Shown one piece after another: positions 29,449 to 39,237 of a stretch of DNA of 64,000 nt (position 1 is its first letter; each line of letters starts with the position of its first letter). The notes beneath the pieces were generated by a model. It made no database searches. It was not told where the DNA came from and saw only the letters and a list, made by a program, of their open reading frames with translations. A program made the translations under genes and the position numbers. Origin of the DNA: SIAQ01 sp963767835 (GTDB lineage: Bacteria > Planctomycetota > Planctomycetia > Gemmatales > Gemmataceae); contig CAVYFY010000012.1 of the NCBI GenBank assembly GCA_963767835.1, forward strand, positions 1 through 64,000. Direction: 5' to 3'.

Positions 29449-30546
29449 TCATTCCTGGCGATACGGTTGCTTCTTCCGGTACAATTCCAGCCGGCGGCGG
29501 AGTTCCTCGGTGTTGTCGGCCTCGACGGCCCGCTCCTGCCAGCGGATCGCTTCCTCGAAGTTGCCAGCTTCGGCATACGCGGCGGCTACGGTATCCATCA
29601 TATCCGCGGATTTGTCAATCTCCGCACCTTTGAGAGCACATTCAACAGCTTTCTTGCCGTCGCGGGCCTTTGCGTCGGGGCAGGTGGCAAGCAACCAGGC
29701 CAAGCTGTTGAGCACGCCTGAATTTTTCGGATCGAGCCGGATCGCTTCGTTGTAATCGGTAATCGCCTTGTCGTAATTCTTTTTGGCGCTCCAAGTGTTG
29801 CCGCGGTTGTTGTAAGCGGCGGCGTAATTCGGATCGAGTCGGATCGCTTCATTGTAATCGGCGAGCGCCTTGTCGTAATCCTTTTTAGCGCTCCAGACAT
29901 GGCCGCGGTTCCTGTAGGGCAGGGCGTAATTCGGAGCGAGCCGGATCGCTTCCTTGTAATCGGCGATGGCCTTTTCGTAATCCTTTTTGGCGCTCCAGGC
30001 ATTGCCGCGGCAAATGTAGGCGTTGACGTATTTCGGATCGAGCCGGATCGCTTCGTTGTAATCGGCGACTGCTTTTTCGTAATCTTTTTTGCCTTTCCAG
30101 GCGATGCCGCGAGAGTTATAGCCCTCTTTGATGTTGGGATCAAGGCGGATGCATTCGGTGAAATCCTTAATGGCGTTGTCCCATTCTCCTTTTCGCAGCC
30201 AACCCTCACCGCGCATGTACAAAGCGAATGTGTCCTTTGGATTGGCTACCACGCGGCCGTGGAAAAAGTCGGAAGCCTCGTTGACGAGGATGAAATCGGC
30301 CTTGCCCACCCAGCCTTCGCGGCGGCCATCGTGGACGCGCAGCAAGCCTTCCCGATCATCGCGCACAGTGATCGGCGTGATACCGGAGAACTCGAAGTAG
30401 ACCTCCTTGCCGTCGATGCGGTCGCCGAACCGGATGTCCCTCGGCCATTTGATGTAGAGGACCGATTCGCCTTTCCACGATTTTTCCTGAGCAAACGCGA
30501 ACCCGGCGGCGAACGGAAGGAGAAGGAACGCGAGAGCGAAGCGCAT
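29449..30546 (-). CDS. Exported TPR-repeat protein
   Basis: 365 residues. Signal peptide MRFALAFLLLPFAAGFAFA. Residues about 25-95 resemble an SH3-like module (GLLRVHDGRREGWVGKADF). Seven or so very regular TPRs follow, each close to DYNEAIRLDPNYAAAYNNRG with the linker WSAKKDYDKA; the DNA of neighbouring units is nearly identical, so repeat-number variation is likely. The C-terminus continues with LAWLLATCPDAKARDGKKAV. It sits between plsX and fabD on the same strand. TPRs mediate protein contacts; partners are unknown. Confidence 0.8.
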   Translation of the reverse strand: MRFALAFLLLPFAAGFAFAQEKSWKGESVLYIKWPRDIRFGDRIDGKEVYFEFSGITPITVRDDREGLLRVHDGRREGWVGKADFILVNEASDFFHGRVVANPKDTFALYMRGEGWLRKGEWDNAIKDFTECIRLDPNIKEGYNSRGIAWKGKKDYEKAVADYNEAIRLDPKYVNAYICRGNAWSAKKDYEKAIADYKEAIRLAPNYALPYRNRGHVWSAKKDYDKALADYNEAIRLDPNYAAAYNNRGNTWSAKKNYDKAITDYNEAIRLDPKNSGVLNSLAWLLATCPDAKARDGKKAVECALKGAEIDKSADMMDTVAAAYAEAGNFEEAIRWQERAVEADNTEELRRRLELYRKKQPYRQE

Positions 30547-30654
30547 GGCGATGTCCTTTCAAGTTGCGGAGAAGTTGTTGGTGGGTTTGATGCCGCGCCC
30601 TAATGGGGATTTCAAGGAAATAATCGCGGAATTTGGCGACACGCCGTTCCAGAC

Positions 30655-30710
30655 CATCATTGCGGCGCGCCGCCGGCAAGCTCATCATTGCGGCGCGCCG
30701 CCGGCAAGCT
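30655..30710. repeat. Exact tandem duplication of 28 bp at the plsX 3' end
   Basis: Copies at 30655-30682 and 30683-30710 are identical. The second overlaps the last codons and stop of plsX; the first repeats the same C-terminal coding just beyond the stop. It is probably a recent slip duplication with no effect on the protein. Confidence 0.9.
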
Positions 30711-31686
30711 CCTTGACGATCAGTTCGTTGAGTTTGGCCCGCTCGTGCTTGGCGGCGACATTGAGGGCGTTGGCGATGGCGCGTTCCTTGGAGCTGCCGT
30801 GGCAGATGATGCAGATGCCGTCCACGCCCAGGAGTGGAGCGCCGCCGAGTTCGTGGTAATCGTAGCGTTTGACGATGTTGCCGAGGGCTTGCTGGGCGAG
30901 CGGGATTTCGGTTTTGAGCGTGCCCACGACCTCCTTGGCGACGACCTTCATGACGAAATCGAAAACCCCCTCGCATACCTTCAAGACGACATTGCCGACG
31001 AACCCGTCGGTGACGATGACCTCGCAAACGCCTTTGTGAATGTCGCGGCCCTCGATGTTGCCGATGAACTGGTCCTTGAGATGACTGGTGCGGAATAGGT
31101 CGCCCGTCTCCTTGGCGAGGGTGCTCCCCTTGTCTTCCTCGGAGCCGACATTGAGAAGGCCGATTTTCGGCTTGTCGCGCTGGAGGATTTGCTGAGCGTA
31201 GAGGGCGCCCATGACGCCGTACTGATAGAGGTGCAGGGGCTTGGGATGAACATTGGCGCCGACGTCAAGGAGGACGGACATGCCCTTGGCGGTGGGCATG
31301 AGGGCAGCGATTCCTGGGCGGCGCACGCCTTTGAGGAAGAGGCGAAGCAGGAAGCCACCCGCGACCATCGCGCCGGTGTTGCCGGCGCTGACGATTGCTT
31401 CGACCTTGCGCTGCTGCAAAAGTTGCCAGCAGCGGCTGATGGAATTATCGGGTTTTTTACGGAAGGCCATCGCCGGCGATTCTTCCATGGTGACGACCTG
31501 CGAGGCATGAAAGACCTCCAAGCGGTCGCGCACCGCCTGCGCGGAAGCCAGCCACGGTTCGATCTGGGCTTGATCGCCGACGAGGACGACGTGCATTTCC
31601 GCGTCGTGCTGGACGGCTTGAATGGCGCCTTGCACGATCGGCCCAGGAGCATAATCGCCCCCCATCGCATCCAGTGCGATACGCAT
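30685..31686 (-). CDS. plsX: Phosphate acyltransferase PlsX
   Basis: 333 residues, the usual family length. Makes acyl-phosphate from acyl-ACP for phospholipid synthesis. Diagnostic blocks: MRIALDAMGGDYAPGPIVQG, VSAGNTGAMVAGG, LLDVGANVHPKP, IGLLNVGSEEDKGSTL and VTDGFVGNVVLK. It follows rpmF by 3 bases, so they are cotranscribed. The 3' end is marked by the 28-bp duplication. Confidence 0.95.
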   Translation of the reverse strand: MRIALDAMGGDYAPGPIVQGAIQAVQHDAEMHVVLVGDQAQIEPWLASAQAVRDRLEVFHASQVVTMEESPAMAFRKKPDNSISRCWQLLQQRKVEAIVSAGNTGAMVAGGFLLRLFLKGVRRPGIAALMPTAKGMSVLLDVGANVHPKPLHLYQYGVMGALYAQQILQRDKPKIGLLNVGSEEDKGSTLAKETGDLFRTSHLKDQFIGNIEGRDIHKGVCEVIVTDGFVGNVVLKVCEGVFDFVMKVVAKEVVGTLKTEIPLAQQALGNIVKRYDYHELGGAPLLGVDGICIICHGSSKERAIANALNVAAKHERAKLNELIVKELAGGAPQ

Positions 31687-31689
31687 GGA

Positions 31690-31887
31690 TTACGTCTCCT
31701 CGACTTCCTCGACGACGACCGCCTCGCGGCCCTGAGTATTGTGCCAGCCGCAGTGCCAGCAAACGAGGTGAGGCTTGGTCGCCTCGCCGCAACGGACGCA
31801 ATAGGTATTCTGGCGGGGCGTCAAATGCTGATGACTCCGCCGCTTGCCCTGGCGAGCTTTGGAGGTTCGCCTTTTTGGTACAGCCAT
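31690..31887 (-). CDS. rpmF: Ribosomal protein L32
   Basis: 65 residues from ATG at 31887: MAVPKRRTSKARQGKRRSHQ, then a zinc-ribbon CVRCGE...CWHCGWHN with all four cysteines, so the zinc-binding form. The acidic tail (GREAVVVEEVEET) is typical of planctomycete L32. It heads the rpmF-plsX cluster, a common bacterial pairing of a ribosomal protein with lipid synthesis. Confidence 0.95.
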   Translation of the reverse strand: MAVPKRRTSKARQGKRRSHQHLTPRQNTYCVRCGEATKPHLVCWHCGWHNTQGREAVVVEEVEET

Positions 31888-32011
31888 ATTCGCAACTCTT
31901 TCTCTTTCAAGAAGCTCCAGGATGAGCGCGGTGGCTTCCCGGGCAAAAAACATCCATCATCAATCTATTTCCGCCGAGGCGTTTGACAATGCACAGTTGT
32001 TCCCAGTCAGA

Positions 32012-33091
32012 TCACTTCCCCGCCTCGCCCCGCAGTATCCTATCTTCCTCTTCCATGTAGATCCGCGCCTCGATGCGCACGACCAACCAGCGGCCTTTCT
32101 CCTTTGCGTCCGCCGGGCGATATTGCAGCGGCAGCAAGAACGATCCGCCATCCGGTAGCGTGCGCGGCAGCGAAAACGTGGACTCCGTGACGCAAGCAAT
32201 CTCCGCGTCGGCTTGCGTTCCCTTGTTGTCAACCCATGCTGAGGTCTTATCGATCCCCTCCAGTTCCGCGTCCTTCTCGATGAATTTTGCGCGAACGAAA
32301 CGGCGGTCAAAACTTATTTGCACCTGAGCTCGGAGGGCCAGGCCCTCGTCGATTTTCTGTGGGCCTTTATGGCCCTTGCGCAATTGGGCGGGGCTCGGCA
32401 AGCAATGGCTTACCTTCATCGTTGAAAGGATCTCGCCCTCTTTGCCATCGATGATCTTCACGTCTTTCACGCTCACCAGCAACTTTTGCTTCTTGAGGAG
32501 GTCAACAAACGATTCGCCGGTTTGCTTTTTTTCTGGACCAATTTGCTTTTTTTCTGGACCTACGCTTAAGAGGAATACGCGTTCCCATTCTTCGATTTCC
32601 ACCATGGAGAGCCATTTTGGATTACCGAGCCGCTTGTGGAACGCCTCATCGACTTCATAGAGTTGGGCGGTGAAGATGACTTCCAGGGGATTGATCTTGT
32701 AGGGGCCGCGTTCGTCGTTGTCGAGCCGTTCGATGCCGATGCGTGCCCAATCCTGGATGTCGCTGGAGGGATGGTTGCGAAGTGCTTGCAGGACGGGCAA
32801 ACCGTCGCGGTCGCCGTCGAGCAAGGCCGGCCAAACCGGTTCGGGCAGAATGCGCTCGGTCCAGCGCGGCCAGGGCGGACGGCGAGCGTACGTCCGCAAA
32901 CGCCGGTACGACGGATCTTGCGTTTCCCACTGCTCGATCTCGCTAGCCCAATACGATGCGGGCCGGCCATCGTAGAACGGTTCGCCGGCAAGTCGGCCTC
33001 GACCGACCCGCGTGACGGCTTCGAAAAAGACGCCGACCGCTGCGCCAAGGAGCGCGGCGGTAATCACGATGCGGCGGAGCCAGCGCTTCAT
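32012..33091 (-). CDS. Membrane-anchored protein of unknown function
   Basis: 359 residues. An N-terminal anchor (IVITAALLGAAVGVFFEAV) is followed by GEPFYDGRPASYWASEIE, a motif shared in part with the small protein at 63274-63543 (AKPTSYWRG). The C-terminal 150 residues (RRFVRAKFIEKDAELEGI, FSLPRTLPDGGSFLLPLQY) resemble a beta-rich domain recalling the end of secretin-like or AMIN-type proteins, but the match is loose. A 21-bp tandem repeat near 32520-32560 encodes GPEKKQ twice. Function unknown. Confidence 0.55.
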   Translation of the reverse strand: MKRWLRRIVITAALLGAAVGVFFEAVTRVGRGRLAGEPFYDGRPASYWASEIEQWETQDPSYRRLRTYARRPPWPRWTERILPEPVWPALLDGDRDGLPVLQALRNHPSSDIQDWARIGIERLDNDERGPYKINPLEVIFTAQLYEVDEAFHKRLGNPKWLSMVEIEEWERVFLLSVGPEKKQIGPEKKQTGESFVDLLKKQKLLVSVKDVKIIDGKEGEILSTMKVSHCLPSPAQLRKGHKGPQKIDEGLALRAQVQISFDRRFVRAKFIEKDAELEGIDKTSAWVDNKGTQADAEIACVTESTFSLPRTLPDGGSFLLPLQYRPADAKEKGRWLVVRIEARIYMEEEDRILRGEAGK

Positions 33092-33119
33092 GGTGGATCC
33101 TTCGGGATCGAGATTACAT

Positions 33120-34705
33120 CTATCGGCTCAAAAGATACACCACGGCAATCAGCAACGCCACGCCAATGCCGAGGCCGCCGAGAGCGTAAAGCCGCCAGGG
33201 GAACGGTGTGGTTTCCGGCGCCAGGGGTTTCTTGCGTTTGGCCGCCTTCTTGCCGTTGATCCCCGCCAGTGCTGGCTGGAATTCGGGCCATTGCGAGAGC
33301 GGTTTGAATTTTCCCTTTGGCGCACGACTGGCATCCGCGTCGGCAGTCAACTTGCCCGATTTGAGGCGGGTTACGATGTCGGCGAATGTCGTCTTGGACT
33401 TGCACAAAACGCCGTGCGCATTCTTGTAGCGCAGATGCCAAAGTTCGCGTTCCTTCGCCATTTTCTCTTCAAGCAATTGCTTGACGCGCAGGTCCGGCAG
33501 GGTCATCTCGATCGGGGCGGTCAGGCGCTTTGCCACCACCGGATCCTGCATGGCTGAGTCGAGCTTGGCAAAACTTGGCAACGGCGCCGATAGCTGCGAA
33601 CGCTCCAGATCGACGATCACCTCGCTCACCGTCTGATAGCGATCCATCGGTTGGGCGCGAGTGTTTTGGCGATAATGTCGTCGAGAATTGCGGGCACATC
33701 GGCATTGAGCGAATGCGCCGGGGGATAGATGCCGCGGTCTTTTTTCTCGACGATTTCCAGCGTGGAATCGCCGTTGAAGGGAACGACGCCGGTGACGAGA
33801 TGATAAAGGGTGGCGCCGAGGGCGTAGATGTCGCTGCGCTCATCGGCGGTCTTGGCGTTCATCGCCTGCTCGTAAGGCATGTAGTAGGGCGTGCCGATCC
33901 CCTGGCTGACATGCGTGAGGTTGGCGGCGTTGTCGCGGTGTTTGGCAAGGCCGAGATCGGAGAGCTTGGCCAGCCCGGACGAGGCGAGCAAAATGTTGCC
34001 CGGCTTGATGTCGCGGTGGATGATGCGGTTTTTGTGGGCGTGCTCGAGGGCGCGGGCGATGTCGAGGATGATGTGGACAGCGTCGCCGATCGGGAGCTTG
34101 CCGGCGCGGTCGAGCAAATCGTGAGCGCTGGGGCCGTCCACGTATTCGAGAACGATGTAATGTAGCTCGGTGTCGGGGTCCTGGCCCATATCGAAGCTGC
34201 GGACGATATTGGGATGGATGAGCATGGCGCCGTGCCTGCCCTCCATTTGAAAGCGGCGCAGGACATTCTGCTTGGGGGCCTGCTCGGCGGACAGGATCTT
34301 GATGGCGACCTGGCGATTTTCCTTGCCGTCGAAGCCGAGATAGACCGCCCCCATGCCGCCCTGGCCGAGAAGGCGCAGGATGCGGTAAGGCCCGATCTGG
34401 GCCGGCGCGTCGTTTGTGGAATAGCTGGGCTTCGCGCGGGGATGGGAGGAATAATCGAGCAACGCTGGCGGCGGGAAGACCTGGGTCGCCGCCAGATCGA
34501 GCCGTAGGTTCTCCGCCTGGTTCGGCTTGATGATTTTCGCCTCGACCAGCGCATCGAGTACATCGATGTTGTCTCCGCGCTGCTGAACATCGCGCAGCAC
34601 CGCTTCAACCCGATTCGCATCAATGGCAAAGCAGGAGACGGCCAGCCGCGCAAAACGCCGGTTGGCTTCCGCCAAAGCGTTCAGCTTGTCGGAAGACGCA
34701 GGCAC
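33120..34705 (-). CDS. Serine/threonine protein kinase, membrane-anchored (one frameshift)
   Basis: About 527 residues. I favour GTG at 34705 (reading VPASSDKLNALAEANRRF) with GAGG upstream; an in-frame ATG at 34846 is less likely. N-terminal helical region (about 1-95), then the kinase: LGQGGMGAVYLGF, VAIKILSAEQ, HRDIKPGNILL, LSDLGLAKH (DLG instead of DFG), GTPYYMPYEQAM. The frame breaks near 33640 at the end of the kinase (TDRYQTVSEVIVDL continues in the next frame). A single C-terminal membrane helix (LYALGGLGIGVALLIAVVYL) anchors it. The target is unknown. The alpha-C to DFG order is intact, so activity is plausible. Confidence 0.85.
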
Positions 34706-34926
34706 GTTGGTGATACCTCGGAGGACAATGATAATGTATCGCGAATCGGTGTCATCCGCAATTTGATTTCTTGATTTATGGGCCCGGGGCTCACCCCCAG
34801 GAACGCTGCGCTTATCCTGGGGCTTTGGAATGTGCCCTCTTGCCAACCCTGCTCATTGGCCTGTAATATCGAAATTGTTCCCCGCGCCAGTGGTTAACTG
34901 GGTTGCAGAACGCGGAGCCAGGCTGC

Positions 34927-37146
34927 ATGGCCAAGATGTCCCTCTATCCGGCGAGCCCCGATGACGTTCCGGAAGACTTCACGGAACCGACGGGCCAATA
35001 CAAGATGCAGGCCTTCATGGTCCTGCTTGCGCTGTTGTTGTTTTTTCTGCTCTATTTCGGCCTGATGTTCTTTTGCGTCGCCTTCGGCCTTTGGGCGATC
35101 TTTTTGTGCCCTTCTCAGCAGCACCCGGGCGGGTTCCCGTGGCTGGTCGTGAAGGTTTTTTCCGTTCTGCTGGCGATTCCGTTCGGGATTTTGTTTGTTT
35201 ATCTGGTCAAAAATCTATTCAAGTTCGAGCGGGCCCAAAAGGAATTCCTGATCGAGTTGTTCGAGGATGAGCATCCGAAGCTGTTCGATTTCATTCGCAA
35301 TGTGTGCGAGGAGACCGGGGCGCCGATTCCCAAGCACGTCTACGTCGATTATCGCGTCAACGCCGCCGCCATTCCCGACACGACATCCATCTTTCATCTC
35401 TTGCTGCCGACCGGCAAGAGCCTGCTGATCGGACTGGGGCTGGTCAACGCGATCAATCTCACCGAGTTCAAGGCAATGCTGGCCCACGAGTTCGGCCATT
35501 TCTCGCAAAAAACGATGAAGATCGGCACGTACGTGTATACCGTCCACCGTATCCTGTATCAGATCGTCTACGGCGAGGACTGGTTCGACCGCATGATCAT
35601 CGCGTGGTCGCGGGTCGATATTCGCTTTTCCTGGCCCGCCTGGATCGTGCGCGGCGTGCTCTGGGTGCTGCGCAAGATCCTCGGGCTGATGTGGTACGTC
35701 GTCGTCTTTTTCGATCGCGCCATGAGCCGGCAGATGGAATTCAACGCCGACAAGGTTGCGGTCAGCCTGACAGGGAGCGATGCGCCGGTGCATCTGTTGC
35801 ATCGCTGCTACTTCGCCGATGTCTGTTTCGGCCAGGCAATCGACGATCTGCGCATCTCCATGAGCCATCACCTCTACACGAGCGATCTGTTTTATCATCA
35901 GAGCGCCGCCGGACCAATCGTGCGCAAGAAACGCAAGGATCCGCGCCTGAGCGATCCGCCGCAATTGTCGGACGATCCCAACGAGATGACTACCGTCTTT
36001 GACGAAACGGACGACAAGGTCGCGGAAATGTGGCAGACGCATCCCTCTTGCTATGACCGCGAGCAGAATGCCAAGGACCACTACATCCGCACACATTTCG
36101 ACGAGCGTTCCCCTTGGCTGCTCTTTGACAACGTGGAAGAATTGCGCGAACGAGTGACGTACAAGTTCTATCGCTTCTATTTCAAGATTTCCAAGGACGT
36201 GATTCTCGCCGACCCGGAGGAAGTGCAAGGCTTCATCGACGACGAATACGCCGACAAGACTTATGATCCCCGGTATCAGGGGCTCTACGACAACCGCAAT
36301 CTCGTCCTCAAGGACATCAACGCCATGGCCAAGGACGGCGCCAAGCATCCGTGGAGCATCACCGAGCTCGCCGACACGCACAAGACTCTCTACAACGCGA
36401 AGGTCAAACACCGCGCGCAGCTCTATTACAAGCGCATCGAAGAATTCCACATGCTCAACGCCGTGCAGAACGGCTGGTTTCGCCCCAAGGACAACGAGCT
36501 GGAATTCCGCGGCGACACCTACGATCTCGACGATGCCAAACGCCTGCTCAAGAAGGTGGACAAGGAAATCGAAAAAGACAATCGCTGGCTGGGCGAAGTG
36601 GACCGCAAAGTTTTCATGACGTATTTCCAGATGGCCCTGCACATCAATCAGGAAGTCGCCGAGGAGCTGTATCGGCGTTACGATTTCCACCTGGAATTGC
36701 AGGCGATCTGGTACGAATTGACCAAGCAGAACCGCCCCGTGCAGGCGGCCATCAGTTTCCTCAATAATCAGCAATCGGGCCAGCTGCAATCGCACCACTT
36801 CAAGGAGTTGCTCAACATCTTCCGCGACGCCCACAAAGCGATGAAGAGCATGTTGCGCAATTCGGAGGATTTGACGCTGCCTGGTCTGAAAAACCTGCCC
36901 GCCGGTCTGCCATTGCGTCCCTTCCTCCTGAACAAGAACCTCGTGGACGGACTGAGCAAGTACGACCAGCGCATCAGCGACCGCTGGATTGGCCGTTTGC
37001 TGGATCAGTTCAACGAGATGAAGGGCAAGGTGGACCGCATTCATTTCAAGAGCCTGGCGGGCATTCTTGTCTTGCAAGGAAAGATCGGCAACGAATGCGC
37101 CCGCCGCTGGTCGAGCTTGCCGGCGGTGAGGCCGGTGGGGACGTAG
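34927..37146 (+). CDS. Large membrane zinc metalloprotease, M48-like
   Basis: 739 residues from ATG at 34927. Two long hydrophobic segments near residues 28-60 and 72-95, then the catalytic helix LAHEFGHFSQKTM (H187, E188, H191) and a later QMEFNADKVAV giving E271 as likely third ligand, the M48 arrangement. A further hydrophobic stretch precedes that (VLWVLRKILGLMWYVVVFF). The C-terminal 450 residues are charged and mostly helical, longer than in HtpX or Ste24, and of unknown role. Expected to cut membrane or misfolded proteins at the inner membrane (inference). Confidence 0.8.
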   Translation: MAKMSLYPASPDDVPEDFTEPTGQYKMQAFMVLLALLLFFLLYFGLMFFCVAFGLWAIFLCPSQQHPGGFPWLVVKVFSVLLAIPFGILFVYLVKNLFKFERAQKEFLIELFEDEHPKLFDFIRNVCEETGAPIPKHVYVDYRVNAAAIPDTTSIFHLLLPTGKSLLIGLGLVNAINLTEFKAMLAHEFGHFSQKTMKIGTYVYTVHRILYQIVYGEDWFDRMIIAWSRVDIRFSWPAWIVRGVLWVLRKILGLMWYVVVFFDRAMSRQMEFNADKVAVSLTGSDAPVHLLHRCYFADVCFGQAIDDLRISMSHHLYTSDLFYHQSAAGPIVRKKRKDPRLSDPPQLSDDPNEMTTVFDETDDKVAEMWQTHPSCYDREQNAKDHYIRTHFDERSPWLLFDNVEELRERVTYKFYRFYFKISKDVILADPEEVQGFIDDEYADKTYDPRYQGLYDNRNLVLKDINAMAKDGAKHPWSITELADTHKTLYNAKVKHRAQLYYKRIEEFHMLNAVQNGWFRPKDNELEFRGDTYDLDDAKRLLKKVDKEIEKDNRWLGEVDRKVFMTYFQMALHINQEVAEELYRRYDFHLELQAIWYELTKQNRPVQAAISFLNNQQSGQLQSHHFKELLNIFRDAHKAMKSMLRNSEDLTLPGLKNLPAGLPLRPFLLNKNLVDGLSKYDQRISDRWIGRLLDQFNEMKGKVDRIHFKSLAGILVLQGKIGNECARRWSSLPAVRPVGT

Positions 37147-37155
37147 ACGCTGATC

Positions 37156-37926
37156 ATGCCAGACCAACTTCACATCCTGTTCGAGGACAACCATTGCATC
37201 GCCGTCGTCAAGCCTGCCGGCCTGCTCACGCAAGCGCCGCCCGGCATTCCCAGCCTCGAAGAGATGGTCAAAGCGTATCTGAAGGAGAAATATCAAAAGC
37301 CCGGCAATGTCTATCTCGGCGTGCCGCATCGGCTGGACCGGCCGGTCTCCGGCATCGTTCTCTTTGCCCGCAACAGCAAGTCGGCCCAGCGGCTCGCGGA
37401 GCAATTCCTTCCTGAGCCCGACGCGCTAGCGAGGAAGTGCGATCCGTCCCTCGCTGGCGCGGCGGGCTCACACCGGAACCGGCCGCGCGTCATCAAGGTC
37501 TACTGGGGCGCTGTCGCGAGAACACCTGGGCCGGCGGAAGGCGTGTGGGAAGATTGGCTGCGAAAAATTCCGGACGAGGCCCGCACGGAGAAAGCGGAAC
37601 CAGGGACGCCCGGCGCCAAGCACGCGGTGATGCGCTATCGCGTTCGGCAAGCCTGCGACGCCGGGACGCTGGTCGAATTCCAGCCGCACACGGGCCGCAT
37701 GCACCAGATTCGCGTGCAAGCCGCCGTGCGTGGCCATCCGCTTTTCGGTGACGCATTGTACGGCTCGCCGCATACGTTTGGGCCCCCCGCCGAATTGCCG
37801 CGTGATCGGATCATCGCGCTTCATGGCCGCAGCTTGACGTTCTTGCATCCGTTGCGATACGAGTCGATGACGCTGACGGCGCCGCTGCCCGCGTATTGGC
37901 AAGAACTTGGCGTCGCTTTGGAATAA
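37156..37926 (+). CDS. RluA-family pseudouridine synthase
   Basis: 256 residues. Converts uridine to pseudouridine in RNA, presumably rRNA. Seen: HILFEDNHCIAVVKPAGLLT at the start, catalytic PHRLDRPVSG with D61, and HTGRMHQIRVQAA near the end, all in family order. No S4 domain is present before the catalytic domain, as in the shorter RluA/TruC types. The insert EPDALARKCDPSLAGAAG near residue 85 is unusual. The target nucleotide cannot be predicted. The next gene follows by 10 bases. Confidence 0.85.
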   Translation: MPDQLHILFEDNHCIAVVKPAGLLTQAPPGIPSLEEMVKAYLKEKYQKPGNVYLGVPHRLDRPVSGIVLFARNSKSAQRLAEQFLPEPDALARKCDPSLAGAAGSHRNRPRVIKVYWGAVARTPGPAEGVWEDWLRKIPDEARTEKAEPGTPGAKHAVMRYRVRQACDAGTLVEFQPHTGRMHQIRVQAAVRGHPLFGDALYGSPHTFGPPAELPRDRIIALHGRSLTFLHPLRYESMTLTAPLPAYWQELGVALE

Positions 37927-37935
37927 AATCCGATC

Positions 37936-38952
37936 ATGCTAACGACCGCCGTCATCGAAAAGATCCTGGCGACAATCCCCCAGCGCACCATCGGCGTTGT
38001 CGGCGACCTTTTTCTCGATCGCTATCTCGACCTGGACGCCGCACTCACCGAGCCATCGATCGAGACCGGGCTGGATGCGTATCAGGTCGTCAAGGTGCGT
38101 TCCTATCCGGGAGCGGCCGGGACCGTCATCAACAATCTAGCCGCGCTCGGCGTCGGCCGGATTGTGCCGATCAGCATGGTGGGCGACGACGGTGAAGGGT
38201 TCGAGCTTCTCCAGGCATTGCGGCGAATGCGGAGCGTGGAGCTGGCGCACCTTGTCACAACCGCGGCGCGGCGCACGCCGACTTACACCAAGCCGATGCT
38301 GAACCGGGCCGGCGCGTCGGCGCGTGAGCTCAATCGGCTCGACATCAAGAATCGCCAGCCGTTGCCGGACGATGTGGAAGCGAAAATCCTGGAGCGATTA
38401 TCCGAAAGCTGGGCCGCGTTTGATGTGCTATTGGTCCTGGACCAAGTGAGCGAACCGGAGTGCGGCGTGGTCACCGCGCGCGTGCGCGATCGCCTGGCCG
38501 AGTTGGGCGCCAAGGATGCCGGAAAGATCGTGATCGTCGATAGCCGCGAGCGCATCGGCCTATTTCGCAATGCCTGGCTCAAGCCGAATGAGCGCGAATG
38601 CTTGCGGACGCCGCCGCCGGCAACTGAGCTGGTGGATGTCGTGAAGCAAATGGCGCGGCAGGCCGGGCGGCCCGTTTTCTGCACCTGCGGTGAAAGTGGT
38701 ATGCTGGTCATCGCGGCGCCGCAAGCGGCGGCGGTGGAAGTGCCGGCCTATCCGGTCGCGGGGCCCATTGATATCGTAGGGGCCGGCGATAGCAGCAGCG
38801 CGGCGTTGGCCTGCGCTTTGGCGAGCGGAGCAAATCTGGCCGAGGCCGCCGCATTCGGCAATCTCATTGCCTCGATCACGATTCAGCAAATCGGCGTGAC
38901 CGGCACCGCGACACCGGAGCAAGTGCGCCAACGCTGGCGCGACGTGGCGTGA
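37936..38952 (+). CDS. PfkB-family sugar kinase, HldE/RfaE N-domain-like
   Basis: 338 residues. The start reads TIGVVGDLFLDRYLDLD; PGAAGTVINNLAALGV is the sugar-binding region; DIVGAGDSSSAAL near the end contains the catalytic D285 (GAGD). The overall layout is like heptose-7-phosphate kinases (HldE N-terminal domain), but without the cytidylyltransferase half. The substrate is therefore uncertain: a heptose phosphate would fit with the GT9 heptosyltransferase-like gene at 45171, but they are not adjacent. Confidence 0.8.
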   Translation: MLTTAVIEKILATIPQRTIGVVGDLFLDRYLDLDAALTEPSIETGLDAYQVVKVRSYPGAAGTVINNLAALGVGRIVPISMVGDDGEGFELLQALRRMRSVELAHLVTTAARRTPTYTKPMLNRAGASARELNRLDIKNRQPLPDDVEAKILERLSESWAAFDVLLVLDQVSEPECGVVTARVRDRLAELGAKDAGKIVIVDSRERIGLFRNAWLKPNERECLRTPPPATELVDVVKQMARQAGRPVFCTCGESGMLVIAAPQAAAVEVPAYPVAGPIDIVGAGDSSSAALACALASGANLAEAAAFGNLIASITIQQIGVTGTATPEQVRQRWRDVA

Positions 38953-39237
38953 TTATTCATTGCCGGGCGGAAGTTCGCGCTGCAGTTCGTCGCGCTCCCG
39001 GCGCGTCGCTTCCAGATCGAATTGCATATATTTCGCGTCGAGCTGCAACTGATCGACCGCTTCCTGCGCGATCCGCAACAATCGGCTATGCAAGCGCGTG
39101 TAATGATGCAGGCGCTCACAGAGCGGCAGCAGCTTTTGCCGAAGCGGCGGTGGCAGTTCTTCGATCTGCTTTCGCAACTCGTTCAGCTCGGAAGGTATTT
39201 GATCTTTGCGCCATTCTTTGGAGTGCGGTGCGGACAT
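38953..39237 (-). CDS. Small coiled-coil protein of unknown function
   Basis: 94 residues from ATG at 39237 (MSAPHSKEWRKDQIPSELNE), preceded by AGGTG. Almost wholly helical: ELRKQIEELPPPLRQKLLPL and LEATRRERDELQREL suggest a coiled coil. Its stop is directly against the stop of the PfkB gene, so the two converge. Function unknown. Confidence 0.5.
   Translation of the reverse strand: MSAPHSKEWRKDQIPSELNELRKQIEELPPPLRQKLLPLCERLHHYTRLHSRLLRIAQEAVDQLQLDAKYMQFDLEATRRERDELQRELPPGNE

Noticed and set aside
35215..37404. 729-residue open frame on the minus strand
   Set aside because: It is the antisense of the M48-like peptidase gene, with a His/Asp/Val-rich composition typical of shadow frames in GC-rich DNA and no recognisable family.
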